IMG/VR virus record: IMGVR_UViG_3300032241_000804
Span: 1 to 39,074 of that record
DNA length: 39,074 nucleotides
DNA from: a virus
Strand: one strand, 5' to 3'
Under the pieces are notes generated by a model that saw only the letters and a program-made list of their open reading frames with translations, had not been told where the DNA came from and made no database searches. Shown piece after piece: positions 22,239 to 31,505 of the stretch; position 1 is the stretch's first letter, and every line of letters starts with the position of its first letter. A program made the position numbers and the translations under genes.

Positions 22239-24083
22239 TTATTGTTCAACCACTTGCTTACCGTTTGGCAATTCATATACGCGCTTGCCGCCGCTGGTGC
22301 CCACAAACTTTGCGCCAGTCGGCAGGCCAGCCGGTAATGGTGCATTTTGATTGAACATTGATTGAAGCTGGTTCTGATAGCCAACAATCTTCTTGCGAGC
22401 CTCTGCGCGGTCGTCTTCGCTGGCAGTCAAATCACCAAGCGTCTTTTGTGCGGTATTCATGGCGCTCACAATATCATTACGCAACTGGGCCTGATACTGA
22501 GGCGAGTTTTTGTATTGCTCTGCCAACTGCGGATTGTTTGCAAATGCCGATAAGGTTTTGATTTCTTGAGACGGAGCATTAGCACCAATTGCCGCTTGTT
22601 GCAAACCATACTGACCGCGAATATTTTCACCTGCCAAAGTAGTCATGCGTTGCTGCTCAGCATCAAAGGCATGAGAGCCCGCGCTCAAAGCAGCTTCAGC
22701 CGAGCGAACCTGCGCCGACTTGGCTTCCTTAACGCTGTCAGCAGCCATGCGGGTAAAGCCCATGTTGTTGGCCATAGCCGCAACATCCAAGTTTTGACGC
22801 ATCTTTTCATGCTCTTCTTGGGCTTTGTCAATCTTGTCCATGTCGTCTTTGTAACTCTTGAGGCCTGTGCCCGCGCCTTGTGCAATAGCTTCCCAAGGAT
22901 TACCAGACCTGATCATGCTCAAGCCAGCCAACAGGGTATTGATTCCAACAGAATCTTGCTTGTTTTTTTCCAGCTTGCTATCCAAGTTATCCAGTCGGTC
23001 AAGGTCTTTCTTGAACGCAGGGTCACCGCCCACAGCATCTTTAAACTTCTGTGTTTGGATAGCAAGATCCGCATCATCGGCACCATAAACCGTAGGCAAC
23101 ATTCCTTGGGCTTGAGCAACGTGATCTTTAAGAGTCATGCTGGCATCATCGCCCAAAGCCTTCTTGGCATCTGCAATCATCTTGCCGGTTGGCGATACGA
23201 ATGATCCCAAACCTTGGTTCATCGCTGAGTTGCTGCTGGTAATATTACCAGTTGCACCGGGCCCAGCTGGGGTCGCTGCGGGGGGCTGAGAAAGCGAAAG
23301 TGCTGGAGCAGGAGCTGCCACTGGGCCGCCAGGAGGCGTTTGAGTTCCAGCCGCCAAACGAGCATCAGTAGGATTTGGTCCTGCGGGAGCTAGATTCGTT
23401 GCAGTATTGGGCACAACAGACGGAGTGGAGGCCAATGTGCGCGGATCAATCGGATGCGGCTGCATCACGTTTTCGTAAAACGACGCGCCCAATCTACGCA
23501 AAATTGGAACCTGGTTATTTTCAGGAGCGCCTTGTTGAGGCAACAGCGGGGTGTCTGTATAAATAGGTACATCGCCTAACACAGACTGACTTTTTGGCAT
23601 AACAAAGCTGCCGTCAGTAATCCCAGCATAGCTTGGAACATGACCGCCGCCCGCATAACCCACAATACCGCCGCTAGCCATGTTCTCAATGTTCTTGGCC
23701 ATCAGCTGACCAATACCCTGATCTTCTGGCAAGGCAGGCGTTACTGGTCCTTGGGGAGGGCGTGCCTGAGGAGCCTGCATGGGCATACCTTGAGGCGCTT
23801 GCTGGGGAGCAATACCTTGCAAAGCCTGCTGGGCCACAGACGGCTGAGTAGCGTTGATCGGAGGGATCTGAGCAGCCTTCTTCATGTTGGCTACGTACGA
23901 CGCCATAGAGACGATTGTCGAGCCATAGACGGGATCATCCATGTGTTGCTGAGCATATTGCTGCAACTGGTCCAGCGGCATGCCCATCATGTCCTGCTGA
24001 AGCTGGGCAACAACAGATGGGGAAAGATTCGACGGCGTGCCAGGTGCCACCTGCCCCATCATCGCGTTAGGTGAAGTCGCCAT
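22239..24083 (-). CDS. 614-residue virion-associated protein, unknown function
   Basis: The N-terminal third is Gln/Pro/Met-rich (LQQDMMGMPLDQLQQYAQQH and a run of PQG repeats), followed by a Gly-rich hinge MASGGIVGYAGGG seen in several aquatic phage virion proteins. The middle is Pro/Ala linker and the C-terminal 300 residues are helical (LDNLDSKLEKNKQDSVGINT, IRGQYGLQQAAIGA). It sits 11 bases downstream of its left neighbour in an operon of ejection and tail genes. Likely structural; no enzyme motif. Confidence 0.7.
   Translation of the reverse strand: MATSPNAMMGQVAPGTPSNLSPSVVAQLQQDMMGMPLDQLQQYAQQHMDDPVYGSTIVSMASYVANMKKAAQIPPINATQPSVAQQALQGIAPQQAPQGMPMQAPQARPPQGPVTPALPEDQGIGQLMAKNIENMASGGIVGYAGGGHVPSYAGITDGSFVMPKSQSVLGDVPIYTDTPLLPQQGAPENNQVPILRRLGASFYENVMQPHPIDPRTLASTPSVVPNTATNLAPAGPNPTDARLAAGTQTPPGGPVAAPAPALSLSQPPAATPAGPGATGNITSSNSAMNQGLGSFVSPTGKMIADAKKALGDDASMTLKDHVAQAQGMLPTVYGADDADLAIQTQKFKDAVGGDPAFKKDLDRLDNLDSKLEKNKQDSVGINTLLAGLSMIRSGNPWEAIAQGAGTGLKSYKDDMDKIDKAQEEHEKMRQNLDVAAMANNMGFTRMAADSVKEAKSAQVRSAEAALSAGSHAFDAEQQRMTTLAGENIRGQYGLQQAAIGANAPSQEIKTLSAFANNPQLAEQYKNSPQYQAQLRNDIVSAMNTAQKTLGDLTASEDDRAEARKKIVGYQNQLQSMFNQNAPLPAGLPTGAKFVGTSGGKRVYELPNGKQVVEQ
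23237..23250 (+). repeat. Dispersed 14-bp motif, copy 10 (perfect palindrome)
   Basis: TGGTAATATTACCA in the 614-residue protein gene, translated GNITS. Confidence 0.75.
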
Positions 24084-24092
24084 GTTTAATCC

Positions 24093-26150
24093 TTATGCAA
24101 TTTTGGAAACGGCCAGTGCAACCAAACCACCAGTGGCCATACGTTTTTCTTTCAGCAGACCACCTTTCTTTGAGCCAGCCAACTTGCTAGCACCAATAGC
24201 CGCAGTACCCAAACCAGCCGCCACAGAAATTGGCGAAGGATTGGAGTAGATGCTGGTAGATGATCCGGATGTCGGCAAGCCCTGCAAAATACTGGCCATA
24301 AAGCTTTCTTGCTGGTATGGCAACTGCTGGGCATTGAGGAAGTTTTGGTACTGAGTCGTATCCAGATTTTGTTGGTACTGTTGCTGTTGAGCGCCAAGCT
24401 GGTTCTGCAAATTGGCAATACCCAACTGCTGCTGGTACTGAGTGTTACCCAAGTTACCTAGGTTAGCTGCCGCCGTATTGGCTGCTTGCTGACCCTGCAA
24501 GTAATAGTTGGCACCAAACTGCTGCTGGTTAGCATTAAGCGCATTAGCCTGCTGACCATAGTTGGCATAGTTAAGCGCGTTCTGCATTTGCTGTTGGTAA
24601 GCAAATTGGTTAGCCGCTTGCTGTGCTTGTTGCGTCGCCAGATTAGTGCTTTGATTGGCCAACTGACCTTGCATGTTTTGACCCGAACCCAACTGCTGAG
24701 TACCGAGCAATGCTTGCAAGTTAACGTTACCAACGTTGTAACCCATTTGCTGATTGGCAAGGTTAGCCTGCTGGATGTTGGCCAGATTAGCTAGGCCCAT
24801 TTGATTGCTCATTGTGCCTTGCTGTAAGCCATACTGACCAGCCAAAGCTTGGTTTGCCAAAGCAGCCTGCTGAGCAAACTGGGCATTTTGCAATCCCGTG
24901 TTGTAGCCCATTTGCTGGTTAGCCAAATTGGCCTGCATATTGGCAGATTGATTCAGCTGCTGAGCCTGCAAACCAGTCTGAGCCTGCAAACCTTGGGTCT
25001 GCAAGTTGGCCGACAGATTCTGCAAGTTGGCTTGCTGTTGATTAGCTTGGTTTGCCAGAGCGGCTTGCTGACCGAGCGTAGCGCCCAGATTCTGGGTCTG
25101 TAAGTTAGCGCCAAGGTTCTGTTGGCCCACGGTAAGACCAGCTTGTTGGTTGGCTTGCTGAGCTTGCAGGTTAGCCTGTTGCTGGGCGTTGAACTGCTGA
25201 GCAGCCTGGTTGTAGGCGGTGTTGTAACCCTGGCCGATCAGGTTCGACATGGCCAGCTGGTTGGATTGGTTTTGCAGAGCGTCTTCTACGGAGGCACGGC
25301 TACCACCAAAGGCACCAGCTTGGGTTTGTCGCGCTTGGTTGGAAGCCTGTTGTTGGGCTTGTTGCTGAGCCAACAATTGCTCCTGAGGAGCCAGCGATGC
25401 CTGCAGGTAAGGGTTCATGAACTGCTGAGCAGTACCAGGCGACGTGAAATTCTGGGTCTGCACTTGTTGAGCAGGGCCCATTTGATAGTTCTGCAAAGTA
25501 GGACCGCCCACACCCTGTGCAGCTTGCATCTGGAAGTAGTTAGGGTTCAGTGCGCTGACCTGTTGAGCGGAAACATTGGATGGCTGGTTGAAGCTTGCAG
25601 CGTCAACCGACGGTGCATTGCTCAACTGCGCAGCTTGACCTTGTGCGCCGGTAACGTTACCAGGCCCTTGCATCTGGTATTGATTCAGATTTGGGGCGTT
25701 AACATTCTGCTGGTTGTACTGACCGGCGTAATAGCCAGGTTGGCTCTGGTAGGCATTGCCGTAAATCTGTCCGTTGTACTGGGCGTTCAGTGCATTCTGT
25801 CCAGCCAAAGCAGACATCGTGCTCGCAGTAGACATCTGCGGAGCCACGTTCATGTTACCGGCAGCGTTAAAAGATTCATTCTGCAGCGGCGTAAAGCCCG
25901 CCACCAAGCTGTTAGCACCCGCCTGTTGGGGATAGTTGGACAGGTAGGAGACGAACGGATTGGAAGTCGTCTGAGCCACTTGGCCCAACAACTGACTACC
26001 GTACTGGGCAGCCTGAGGCGCAAAGACGCTGTTCGTGATCTGGGACTGAGTAGGCGTCGATGAGCTGCTTTTGCCGCTACCCAACCAATGCAAGGTTAGG
26101 TAATTTTCAACCAACCATAACGGGTTAAAGAATTTTAAAAAGCTAGTCAT
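24093..26150 (-). CDS. Gln/Asn/Ala-rich repeat virion protein
   Basis: 685 residues. After about 40 residues containing a hydrophobic stretch (LWLVENYLTLHWLG), the protein is overwhelmingly Q, N, A, G and L in loose 11-residue-like repeats such as LANQQMGYNTGLQNAQ and NLGANLQTQNLGA. Residues 640-685 contain SGSSTSIYSN and a short Gly/Ala/Lys-rich end. The composition is prion-like. Similar proteins in short-tailed phages are thought to be internal or ejected; here that is inference from its neighbours. The start overlaps the upstream stop (ATGA). Confidence 0.68.
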   Translation of the reverse strand: MTSFLKFFNPLWLVENYLTLHWLGSGKSSSSTPTQSQITNSVFAPQAAQYGSQLLGQVAQTTSNPFVSYLSNYPQQAGANSLVAGFTPLQNESFNAAGNMNVAPQMSTASTMSALAGQNALNAQYNGQIYGNAYQSQPGYYAGQYNQQNVNAPNLNQYQMQGPGNVTGAQGQAAQLSNAPSVDAASFNQPSNVSAQQVSALNPNYFQMQAAQGVGGPTLQNYQMGPAQQVQTQNFTSPGTAQQFMNPYLQASLAPQEQLLAQQQAQQQASNQARQTQAGAFGGSRASVEDALQNQSNQLAMSNLIGQGYNTAYNQAAQQFNAQQQANLQAQQANQQAGLTVGQQNLGANLQTQNLGATLGQQAALANQANQQQANLQNLSANLQTQGLQAQTGLQAQQLNQSANMQANLANQQMGYNTGLQNAQFAQQAALANQALAGQYGLQQGTMSNQMGLANLANIQQANLANQQMGYNVGNVNLQALLGTQQLGSGQNMQGQLANQSTNLATQQAQQAANQFAYQQQMQNALNYANYGQQANALNANQQQFGANYYLQGQQAANTAAANLGNLGNTQYQQQLGIANLQNQLGAQQQQYQQNLDTTQYQNFLNAQQLPYQQESFMASILQGLPTSGSSTSIYSNPSPISVAAGLGTAAIGASKLAGSKKGGLLKEKRMATGGLVALAVSKIA
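25649..25662 (+). repeat. Dispersed 14-bp motif, copy 11 (first base changed)
   Basis: CGGTAACGTTACCA in the Gln/Asn-rich gene, translated PGNVTG. It keeps the 12-base palindromic core. Confidence 0.65.
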
Positions 26151-26614
26151 GATTGCCCTTCATTTTGCATTTGGATGCTCTGTACATACGTCTCGTACGT
26201 CTCAACCTCACGCAGAGCCCGATGAGCCGCAATAGATACTTGAGCAGCCCACTCCGGTCCGCCTATGATGTTAGCACAAGCCGTTACCATGTTCACATAA
26301 GAATTACGTAAATCAAACGCTATATCCAACTGGTTATTTCCATTTTCCAATTTAACGGAAGCCAACCAATTGATAATCACATTTTCCATTATTGGACTTA
26401 ATATATTGAAATGCGTTTGATAAAAAGCATTCCTTGGTATATTGATAAACGCCAATATAAAAGCCTGATTTATTTGCTCGTCGGATACTGGTTTGTCCTT
26501 GTCAATCAAGTCATCCCAAATATGCCAGACGGCGAACAGATCATCGATGAGCTTTACAGCCCACTCGTTTCCCTTGAAGAACGGCCTAATGACTTCATTC
26601 AGCGTCATACTCAA
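26147..26614 (-). CDS. All-helical phage protein, unknown function
   Basis: 155 residues. The N-terminal part has VIRPFFKGNEWAVKLIDDLF and WHIWDDLIDKDKPVS, then helices (FINIPRNAFYQTHFNILSP, SYVNMVTACANIIGG). The DDLIDKD stretch recalls acidic clusters of prenyl-type helical folds, but no complete motif supports that. It overlaps the sulfotransferase-like gene by 20 bases. I recall such proteins in aquatic phage virion operons without a known role. Confidence 0.6.
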   Translation of the reverse strand: MSMTLNEVIRPFFKGNEWAVKLIDDLFAVWHIWDDLIDKDKPVSDEQINQAFILAFINIPRNAFYQTHFNILSPIMENVIINWLASVKLENGNNQLDIAFDLRNSYVNMVTACANIIGGPEWAAQVSIAAHRALREVETYETYVQSIQMQNEGQS

Positions 26615-27113
26615 TCCTACGACGGAAGTCTTTCAGCTTATCAAGATCAAACGTTACCTTGCCAAAGTTTGGCTGTATGTTCATCTCCACCAATTGCAGA
26701 TATCGTTCTTCATCAAACGGCAGCTGCAACAGCGTTTCGTATATCTCTTTAGCCCTATCCTTGTCAAAAATATCTTTAAAGTCGGCATGAATACCAAAGA
26801 TGTCTTTCAGTGACGCCGCATCTTCTTCGGAGATTGTATCTACCTGCATCTCATTGGCCAATGAATCGTTGACCTCTTTCAGATCCCGATGCACGATCAG
26901 CTTTCGAGCTTGGTGATCTTTCAGGTAATCAGGAAAGCGCCACAAGGCGGTGCATGAAACGCCCAGCTTCTTGCTGGTAATAATTCCATCTAGCTCATCA
27001 AGAGTGTACTTGTACAGGGGGTCGTGAATGCACAAAGTCTGATCTGTCGTCAGCCAGTTTGCAATCCATGTAGTGCCCGATCTGGGCAACCCTGTAACAA
27101 TAAAGTCCAGCAT
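26595..27113 (-). CDS. Sulfotransferase-like P-loop protein
   Basis: 172 residues. TGLPRSGTTWIANWL (7-21) is the 5'-phosphosulfate-binding loop of sulfotransferases, and LIVHRDLKEVNDSL (72-85) matches the 3'-phosphate site, with R76 and S84 in the usual spacing. The protein is short for the family, so the acceptor pocket is minimal. It may transfer sulfate to host surface sugars or phage components; substrate unknown. An enzyme embedded in the virion operon is unusual. It holds a copy of the 14-bp motif. Confidence 0.72.
   Translation of the reverse strand: MLDFIVTGLPRSGTTWIANWLTTDQTLCIHDPLYKYTLDELDGIITSKKLGVSCTALWRFPDYLKDHQARKLIVHRDLKEVNDSLANEMQVDTISEEDAASLKDIFGIHADFKDIFDKDRAKEIYETLLQLPFDEERYLQLVEMNIQPNFGKVTFDLDKLKDFRRRIEYDAE
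26975..26988 (+). repeat. Dispersed 14-bp motif, copy 12
   Basis: TGGTAATAATTCCA in the sulfotransferase-like gene, translated GIITS. Confidence 0.75.
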
Positions 27114-27122
27114 ACGCCCTCT

Positions 27123-28601
27123 TTATGCTGGCAAGTACCGAGCGGCATTGGTGTCGTTAGCGTAAGAATGCTTTGCGCCCATAGTCCTGTGACGGCCAGC
27201 TTGAATGCGGTCAATCATGGCATAGAGTTGTTTGGCACCTGCGTTAGTGGAACCATTACCAAGTTCAGACACAATGCGGGCAGGTACTACAAATTCACCT
27301 TCTGCCAAACGTGCAGGCTGATGCTGACCGATCTGGGCAGGGATGCTATCCGACACGCCGTCGCCAGGCCCGCGCAAAAGTTGGCCGCCATCAGAGTAGC
27401 CGCCCAAGTTGGAAATGCCGCCGCCAGAGTAGCGCATCAAATGCTCAACGCCACGCATCTGGCTGATAGTGCGGTGCATTCCTTCTCCGGGCGTAGAGCC
27501 AGGAGTCAGGCCGCCACCAGCTCGGTGAATCATGCCGCCCTTGGCGCGTTGCTGGGCAATCAGCGCCTGTTCCCAAGCGGACGGAGTAGTGTTGGCTTGG
27601 TATGCAGGTAAAGGCGTTTGAACAAACTTGATCGGATCCAATGGATTACCGGTAACAATTTCCTGGCCCGTGTATGGCGTCACTTGGTTTTGTACGCCAT
27701 TCGTAGCCGATGAAGGAGGAGCGCTACCAGAACCGCTCAGGGCGGGTATTACAGCTGCCGTACCAATGTTGAACATCTTGTTGTAGCCAGGAGTATCAAA
27801 TGGACCTGAGCTACCAAGAGCGGACATGAAGGCGCTACGGCCTTGTGCGTTTCCTAAATTAAGAATCCCTTGGGACATAGACCCTTTAGAAACTGCATTC
27901 GGAATACCGCCTTCGCCTGTTGGGATTTGCGTATCACTCACACCGCCGCGCAAAGCATTAAATCCGCCCGACTCTGAGATTGGGGGGGCAGAAGTAGGAG
28001 CTACGATATCAGAGATTCCGCCGCCGCCAGTTGGAATTTGTGTGTCACCGAAACCACTACGCAAAGTATTAAATCCACCAGTAGGATCTTCGCCTGTAAA
28101 AATTGAACTGCCAGAAAGCGAAGGACCACCAATAACTTCTGGTGTGGGGGCTACGTAGCCGACCGTAGGAGCGGCAGAGATAACTTGGGGCTGGGGTGTA
28201 ACCGCAGTAGTGCCGCCAGCAGTAGTTAACGCATCACCAATATTAGCACCACCATAAGCACCGAGACCAGCCATCAAACCTTTTTTCAAGCTACCAGTAG
28301 CCAAAGTATCAGCCGCACCCACAGCTAAACCAGCTGTTGCCGCATTACTCAAACCAAGGCCAGCCATCTCACCCAAGCCTGGAACAAAATAGTCCAGAGC
28401 AATACCAGCAAGGGCAGGAAGGATCTTGCTCAAGAATCCAGCTTCAAGCAAACCAGTCTGAGGGTTGCGAGTCAACCGACCACCGTGCTGAATGGCCAAG
28501 GCCTGCAAACCAGCCACTTCAGGGGCAGACATGTGGACAAGCTGCGTGTCGTCACCGCGCCCTTGTGCGGCCAATTGATGGGCTAAAAGTTGTAAGCTCA
28601 T
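27123..28601 (-). CDS. 492-residue virion protein with Gly-rich C-terminal signature
   Basis: The C-terminus (GPGDGVSDSIPAQIGQHQPA, LAEGEFVVPARIVSELGNGS, then GAKQLYAMIDRIQAGR) is a signature I know from structural proteins of short-tailed and related phages. The N-terminal 60 residues are helical (SLQLLAHQLAAQGRG). A Gly/Ala membrane-like stretch follows at 75-125, as in proteins that enter the cell envelope. The middle is low-complexity Pro/Gly/Ser. Two internal near-repeats share FNTLRSGFGDTQIPTGGGGI. Overlaps the downstream start by four bases. Confidence 0.72.
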   Translation of the reverse strand: MSLQLLAHQLAAQGRGDDTQLVHMSAPEVAGLQALAIQHGGRLTRNPQTGLLEAGFLSKILPALAGIALDYFVPGLGEMAGLGLSNAATAGLAVGAADTLATGSLKKGLMAGLGAYGGANIGDALTTAGGTTAVTPQPQVISAAPTVGYVAPTPEVIGGPSLSGSSIFTGEDPTGGFNTLRSGFGDTQIPTGGGGISDIVAPTSAPPISESGGFNALRGGVSDTQIPTGEGGIPNAVSKGSMSQGILNLGNAQGRSAFMSALGSSGPFDTPGYNKMFNIGTAAVIPALSGSGSAPPSSATNGVQNQVTPYTGQEIVTGNPLDPIKFVQTPLPAYQANTTPSAWEQALIAQQRAKGGMIHRAGGGLTPGSTPGEGMHRTISQMRGVEHLMRYSGGGISNLGGYSDGGQLLRGPGDGVSDSIPAQIGQHQPARLAEGEFVVPARIVSELGNGSTNAGAKQLYAMIDRIQAGRHRTMGAKHSYANDTNAARYLPA

Positions 28602-28912
28602 GGTTTGATCTTCAGTACGTTGTTGGCAGAAGTGTCGTAGTAAACGTCCCCACTGCGTAGGTTAGACAAATCCGCCTGTGTTGGCAAGCTGGAAACGAAT
28701 TTATTTGGATTGCTTGGATCGGGGTGAGAAAATGTTAGGCCCGACTTGACGCTGGTTGTTCCGATATTTGACGACGCCGCCACCATAGGACCAGCGTTAT
28801 CTATCTGCGTAAAGTACAAACGCAACTGACTGACCAAGTTGTTCATCCATATCTGGTCGTATTCTGTAGGGGCGCTTTGTAAGCGCGGCTGTACTACGTT
28901 TGCATTTGCCAT
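28598..28912 (-). CDS. 104-residue virion-operon protein, unknown function
   Basis: The first 45 residues are helical (YDQIWMNNLVSQLRLYFTQI); the second half is polar with GDVYYDTSANNVLKIKP, a strand-like end found in tail or fibre attachment proteins. The start overlaps the connector-like gene stop by one base. Not assigned. Confidence 0.6.
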   Translation of the reverse strand: MANANVVQPRLQSAPTEYDQIWMNNLVSQLRLYFTQIDNAGPMVAASSNIGTTSVKSGLTFSHPDPSNPNKFVSSLPTQADLSNLRSGDVYYDTSANNVLKIKP

Positions 28913-30909
28913 TACGCTCTCCGTCCATCAGGTCTAATGTCCATCCGAGGAATGCCAACCTGCCACTGCGTGCCCAGCGTGTTGGAGCCAAACACCGCTG
29001 CAATCTGACGGCCACGCACCCGAATATTGATCTGCTGGGTAAACTGCTGCGTGCCGTAAAAAGGCGTTGAAGAATAGTCTTGGGTGCTGGTAACAGCTGG
29101 ATAAATGGTCGTGCTGTAAGCAGCGCCAGGGTTTTGGCGAGGTAGCAACGTCATATACATAGACGGATCATTTACATTCGAGCCGTCAAACGATACGTCA
29201 GGAATCATCCGCCAAGCAAACCCGTAGCGGTCACCATCCCCAATATCAAAGTCGGATGATTGGATGTAAGCATTGATAGGAGAAGCTGGGTTAGTTGTGC
29301 CATCATCCACTCCAGATTCATGGTAAATCAAGTTACCACTGGTCGAACCACCGTTGCTATATCCCGTTGCCACTGGCAGACCGCGCAGAGGGCTATAGAC
29401 CCATGCCGTACGCGCCATAGAACCATACGCCCAAGTGTTATCCACATAGTTGTAGATCACATAGCTATCGATCGTGTTTGAGTTAGCCGAGCAGTAATAC
29501 CACCAGACTTCACTAAAGCCTTCATTCGACCCAGCAAAGATCTGGAATGCTTGCTGCAGGTTGATGTTTTCAAACACGTATTTCCGCAGGGTACTTGGAA
29601 TGGTCTGCACCGTACCGTTATACATGTAGAACTTATCAACACCCATCCAGTAGACGTTGTTGTTTGCCACCACCCGCGCATTAGGCGAGACAATGGATAC
29701 GTTCGAGCCCATGATCTGAAAGCCCCACACATACGGGGGGCCAAGGTACTGCATGGAATACAAAGACGTATCCGACCAAACCAAAATTTCTTGGCGAGTC
29801 TGTACGGCTGTAATAATGGAAGAACCTTGAGAAAGGCGGTAGTTACCTGCTTGGTTACCCGGCTGGGGGTTCCACGTCAGGATGTCAGACTGGTCTGACC
29901 AAGAGACCAGCATAGGATCTTGATTGCCGTCGCCGTTGTTATCTGTACCAAACGCAATTACAAACCGAGACTGGTCAGAAACAATAACGTAATTGGCGAC
30001 TGTCGGGCAAGCGGTATCCGTGTACCAATACTGCTTCGTTCCAGCGTCGCCGCTAAAAGAGTTGGTGTTGCTATGCGAAAGAACCTGCGCACGATAAAAG
30101 TTTGCTGGGGTAGATGAAGTTACCCAGTAGTACAGCGCCCCACCACGGGGGTTCATGACCAAGTTCTCACCGTAGTTAGACTGGCTCCACAGGCGCAGCT
30201 GATAGCCGCCCGTAGACTGACCCCAACCAGTAGACGCAAAGCCCGGAGTGTTACCGCCCCAACCACCAGCGCCCCAGCCCACACCAACCGAGTACTGAGT
30301 CGGTCCAGCGTTAAGCTGGAAAGCGCCTACCGTAGCAGTGCCGCCCGTACCTGTATCGCTGGAGTTGGCCGCCACAGAAGTTGTGACCTGGAACTGAGTG
30401 GTGCTAATCACCTTGGTGATCTGGAACTCAGCATTCAGGATCGTGCTGGTAATATTACCACCCAGACTGGTCGCTCCACTGAAAGTAACAAATGTGTTAG
30501 CCGTGATATTCAGCGCAGTGGAACTATTAACAGTCAGCGTTGTCGATCCATTCGAGGCGGAAAATGTAATCGCACCTGCCGCAGTGGTCGTCGTGATCGG
30601 CGTAATGTCGTAGAACATGCCGCCGTTACCATTTTGGATGTAGTACTTAACGTTAGTACCAACGCCCATCAGGTTAAAACCTATCAGGCTTGCCCAGCTA
30701 AAAAGAGACTTGGCAATACCCCAGTAGCTGCCCGTTGCGGGCTTTAGGGTAGAGGAAGTAGTGCCGATGTCGGCGGTCCAGCCACCGAGCTTTTCAGCCA
30801 CGCCAGAGCGAAAGCGCACATTGTTACAAGCAAACCAGCCCCCCTTACCACCGAGCGTCGTGATCTCTTTATTGATACCCGGCTGGAATTCGAGCTTGAT
30901 GAGTGGCAT
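28912..30909 (-). CDS. Tail/connector structural protein
   Basis: 665 residues. The opening MPLIKLEFQPGINKEITTLG followed by GGWFACNNVRFRSGVAEKLGG is a signature I associate with head-tail connector or tail tubular proteins of short-tailed phages. Residues about 110-190 are an inserted beta-sandwich-like region (ITFSASNGSTTLTVNSS). The rest is beta-rich and Trp/Tyr-rich, as in a propeller. It heads the proximal virion set after the endolysin. A copy of the 14-bp motif encodes GNITS within it. Confidence 0.72.
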   Translation of the reverse strand: MPLIKLEFQPGINKEITTLGGKGGWFACNNVRFRSGVAEKLGGWTADIGTTSSTLKPATGSYWGIAKSLFSWASLIGFNLMGVGTNVKYYIQNGNGGMFYDITPITTTTAAGAITFSASNGSTTLTVNSSTALNITANTFVTFSGATSLGGNITSTILNAEFQITKVISTTQFQVTTSVAANSSDTGTGGTATVGAFQLNAGPTQYSVGVGWGAGGWGGNTPGFASTGWGQSTGGYQLRLWSQSNYGENLVMNPRGGALYYWVTSSTPANFYRAQVLSHSNTNSFSGDAGTKQYWYTDTACPTVANYVIVSDQSRFVIAFGTDNNGDGNQDPMLVSWSDQSDILTWNPQPGNQAGNYRLSQGSSIITAVQTRQEILVWSDTSLYSMQYLGPPYVWGFQIMGSNVSIVSPNARVVANNNVYWMGVDKFYMYNGTVQTIPSTLRKYVFENINLQQAFQIFAGSNEGFSEVWWYYCSANSNTIDSYVIYNYVDNTWAYGSMARTAWVYSPLRGLPVATGYSNGGSTSGNLIYHESGVDDGTTNPASPINAYIQSSDFDIGDGDRYGFAWRMIPDVSFDGSNVNDPSMYMTLLPRQNPGAAYSTTIYPAVTSTQDYSSTPFYGTQQFTQQINIRVRGRQIAAVFGSNTLGTQWQVGIPRMDIRPDGRRA
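30447..30460 (+). repeat. Dispersed 14-bp motif, copy 13 (perfect palindrome)
   Basis: TGGTAATATTACCA in the connector-type gene, translated GNITS. No further copy was seen to the right of this point. Confidence 0.75.
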
Positions 30910-30911
30910 GT

Positions 30912-31505
30912 TTAACTTAATATTTCCAATGCCTGCTTGATTAGAGCAATGCGTTCTTTAAGGCCAATTGTGCCACCGTTAATGCGTCTTGTCAGCCCCT
31001 CCCAGTTCTGGGCTTCGGCAAGTTTATTGCACCCGTGTGTATCCCAAAACCACCCACCACTCATGGCAGCATATAACGGCTTGGAAACAGGACTTGGATC
31101 ACGAACAAAGTTCTGCCCTACAGCCTGGCCAAAGTGCCAGAAGTTGTCATGCCCGGTTAACTGGATAATTCCGCGCCCGTGGTACAGCCACCCATCCCCA
31201 GACACTTCATCACGGTTCCCCATACGATTGGCGTAAATCCGGTTGGCAATACGCTGAGGGCGCATAGCATATTCTGGTATTTCTTCCGGAGAAAACTTGT
31301 GGCCAAACAGGCGTTCCAGAGTAGCGGCACGGTAGTTCAGGTTCTCTTCCAGCTTGGTAAAGTGATCACACTCATGCGAGCACTGACCGATAAATGCAGC
31401 CTGCTTTTCAACGTCATCAATACCAAATCGGTCAAAAGTGGCGTTTAATGGATCGACCCAAACAACACTGATGTTCAGTTCTCGGAGCTGGTCACTGTTT
31501 ACCAT
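30912..31505 (-). CDS. GH19 chitinase-like endolysin
   Basis: 197 residues. It shows the GH19 lysozyme layout: AAFIGQCSHECDHFTKLEEN with the general acid E45 and second acid E54, then LNYRAATLERLF, YANRMGNRDEVSGDGWLYHG and RGIIQLTGHDN, a glycan-binding loop. No signal peptide or anchor is visible, so export depends on the holin. It cleaves the glycan strands of peptidoglycan. The start overlaps the Rz stop by 14 bases, placing it in the lysis cassette. Confidence 0.9.
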   Translation of the reverse strand: MVNSDQLRELNISVVWVDPLNATFDRFGIDDVEKQAAFIGQCSHECDHFTKLEENLNYRAATLERLFGHKFSPEEIPEYAMRPQRIANRIYANRMGNRDEVSGDGWLYHGRGIIQLTGHDNFWHFGQAVGQNFVRDPSPVSKPLYAAMSGGWFWDTHGCNKLAEAQNWEGLTRRINGGTIGLKERIALIKQALEILS

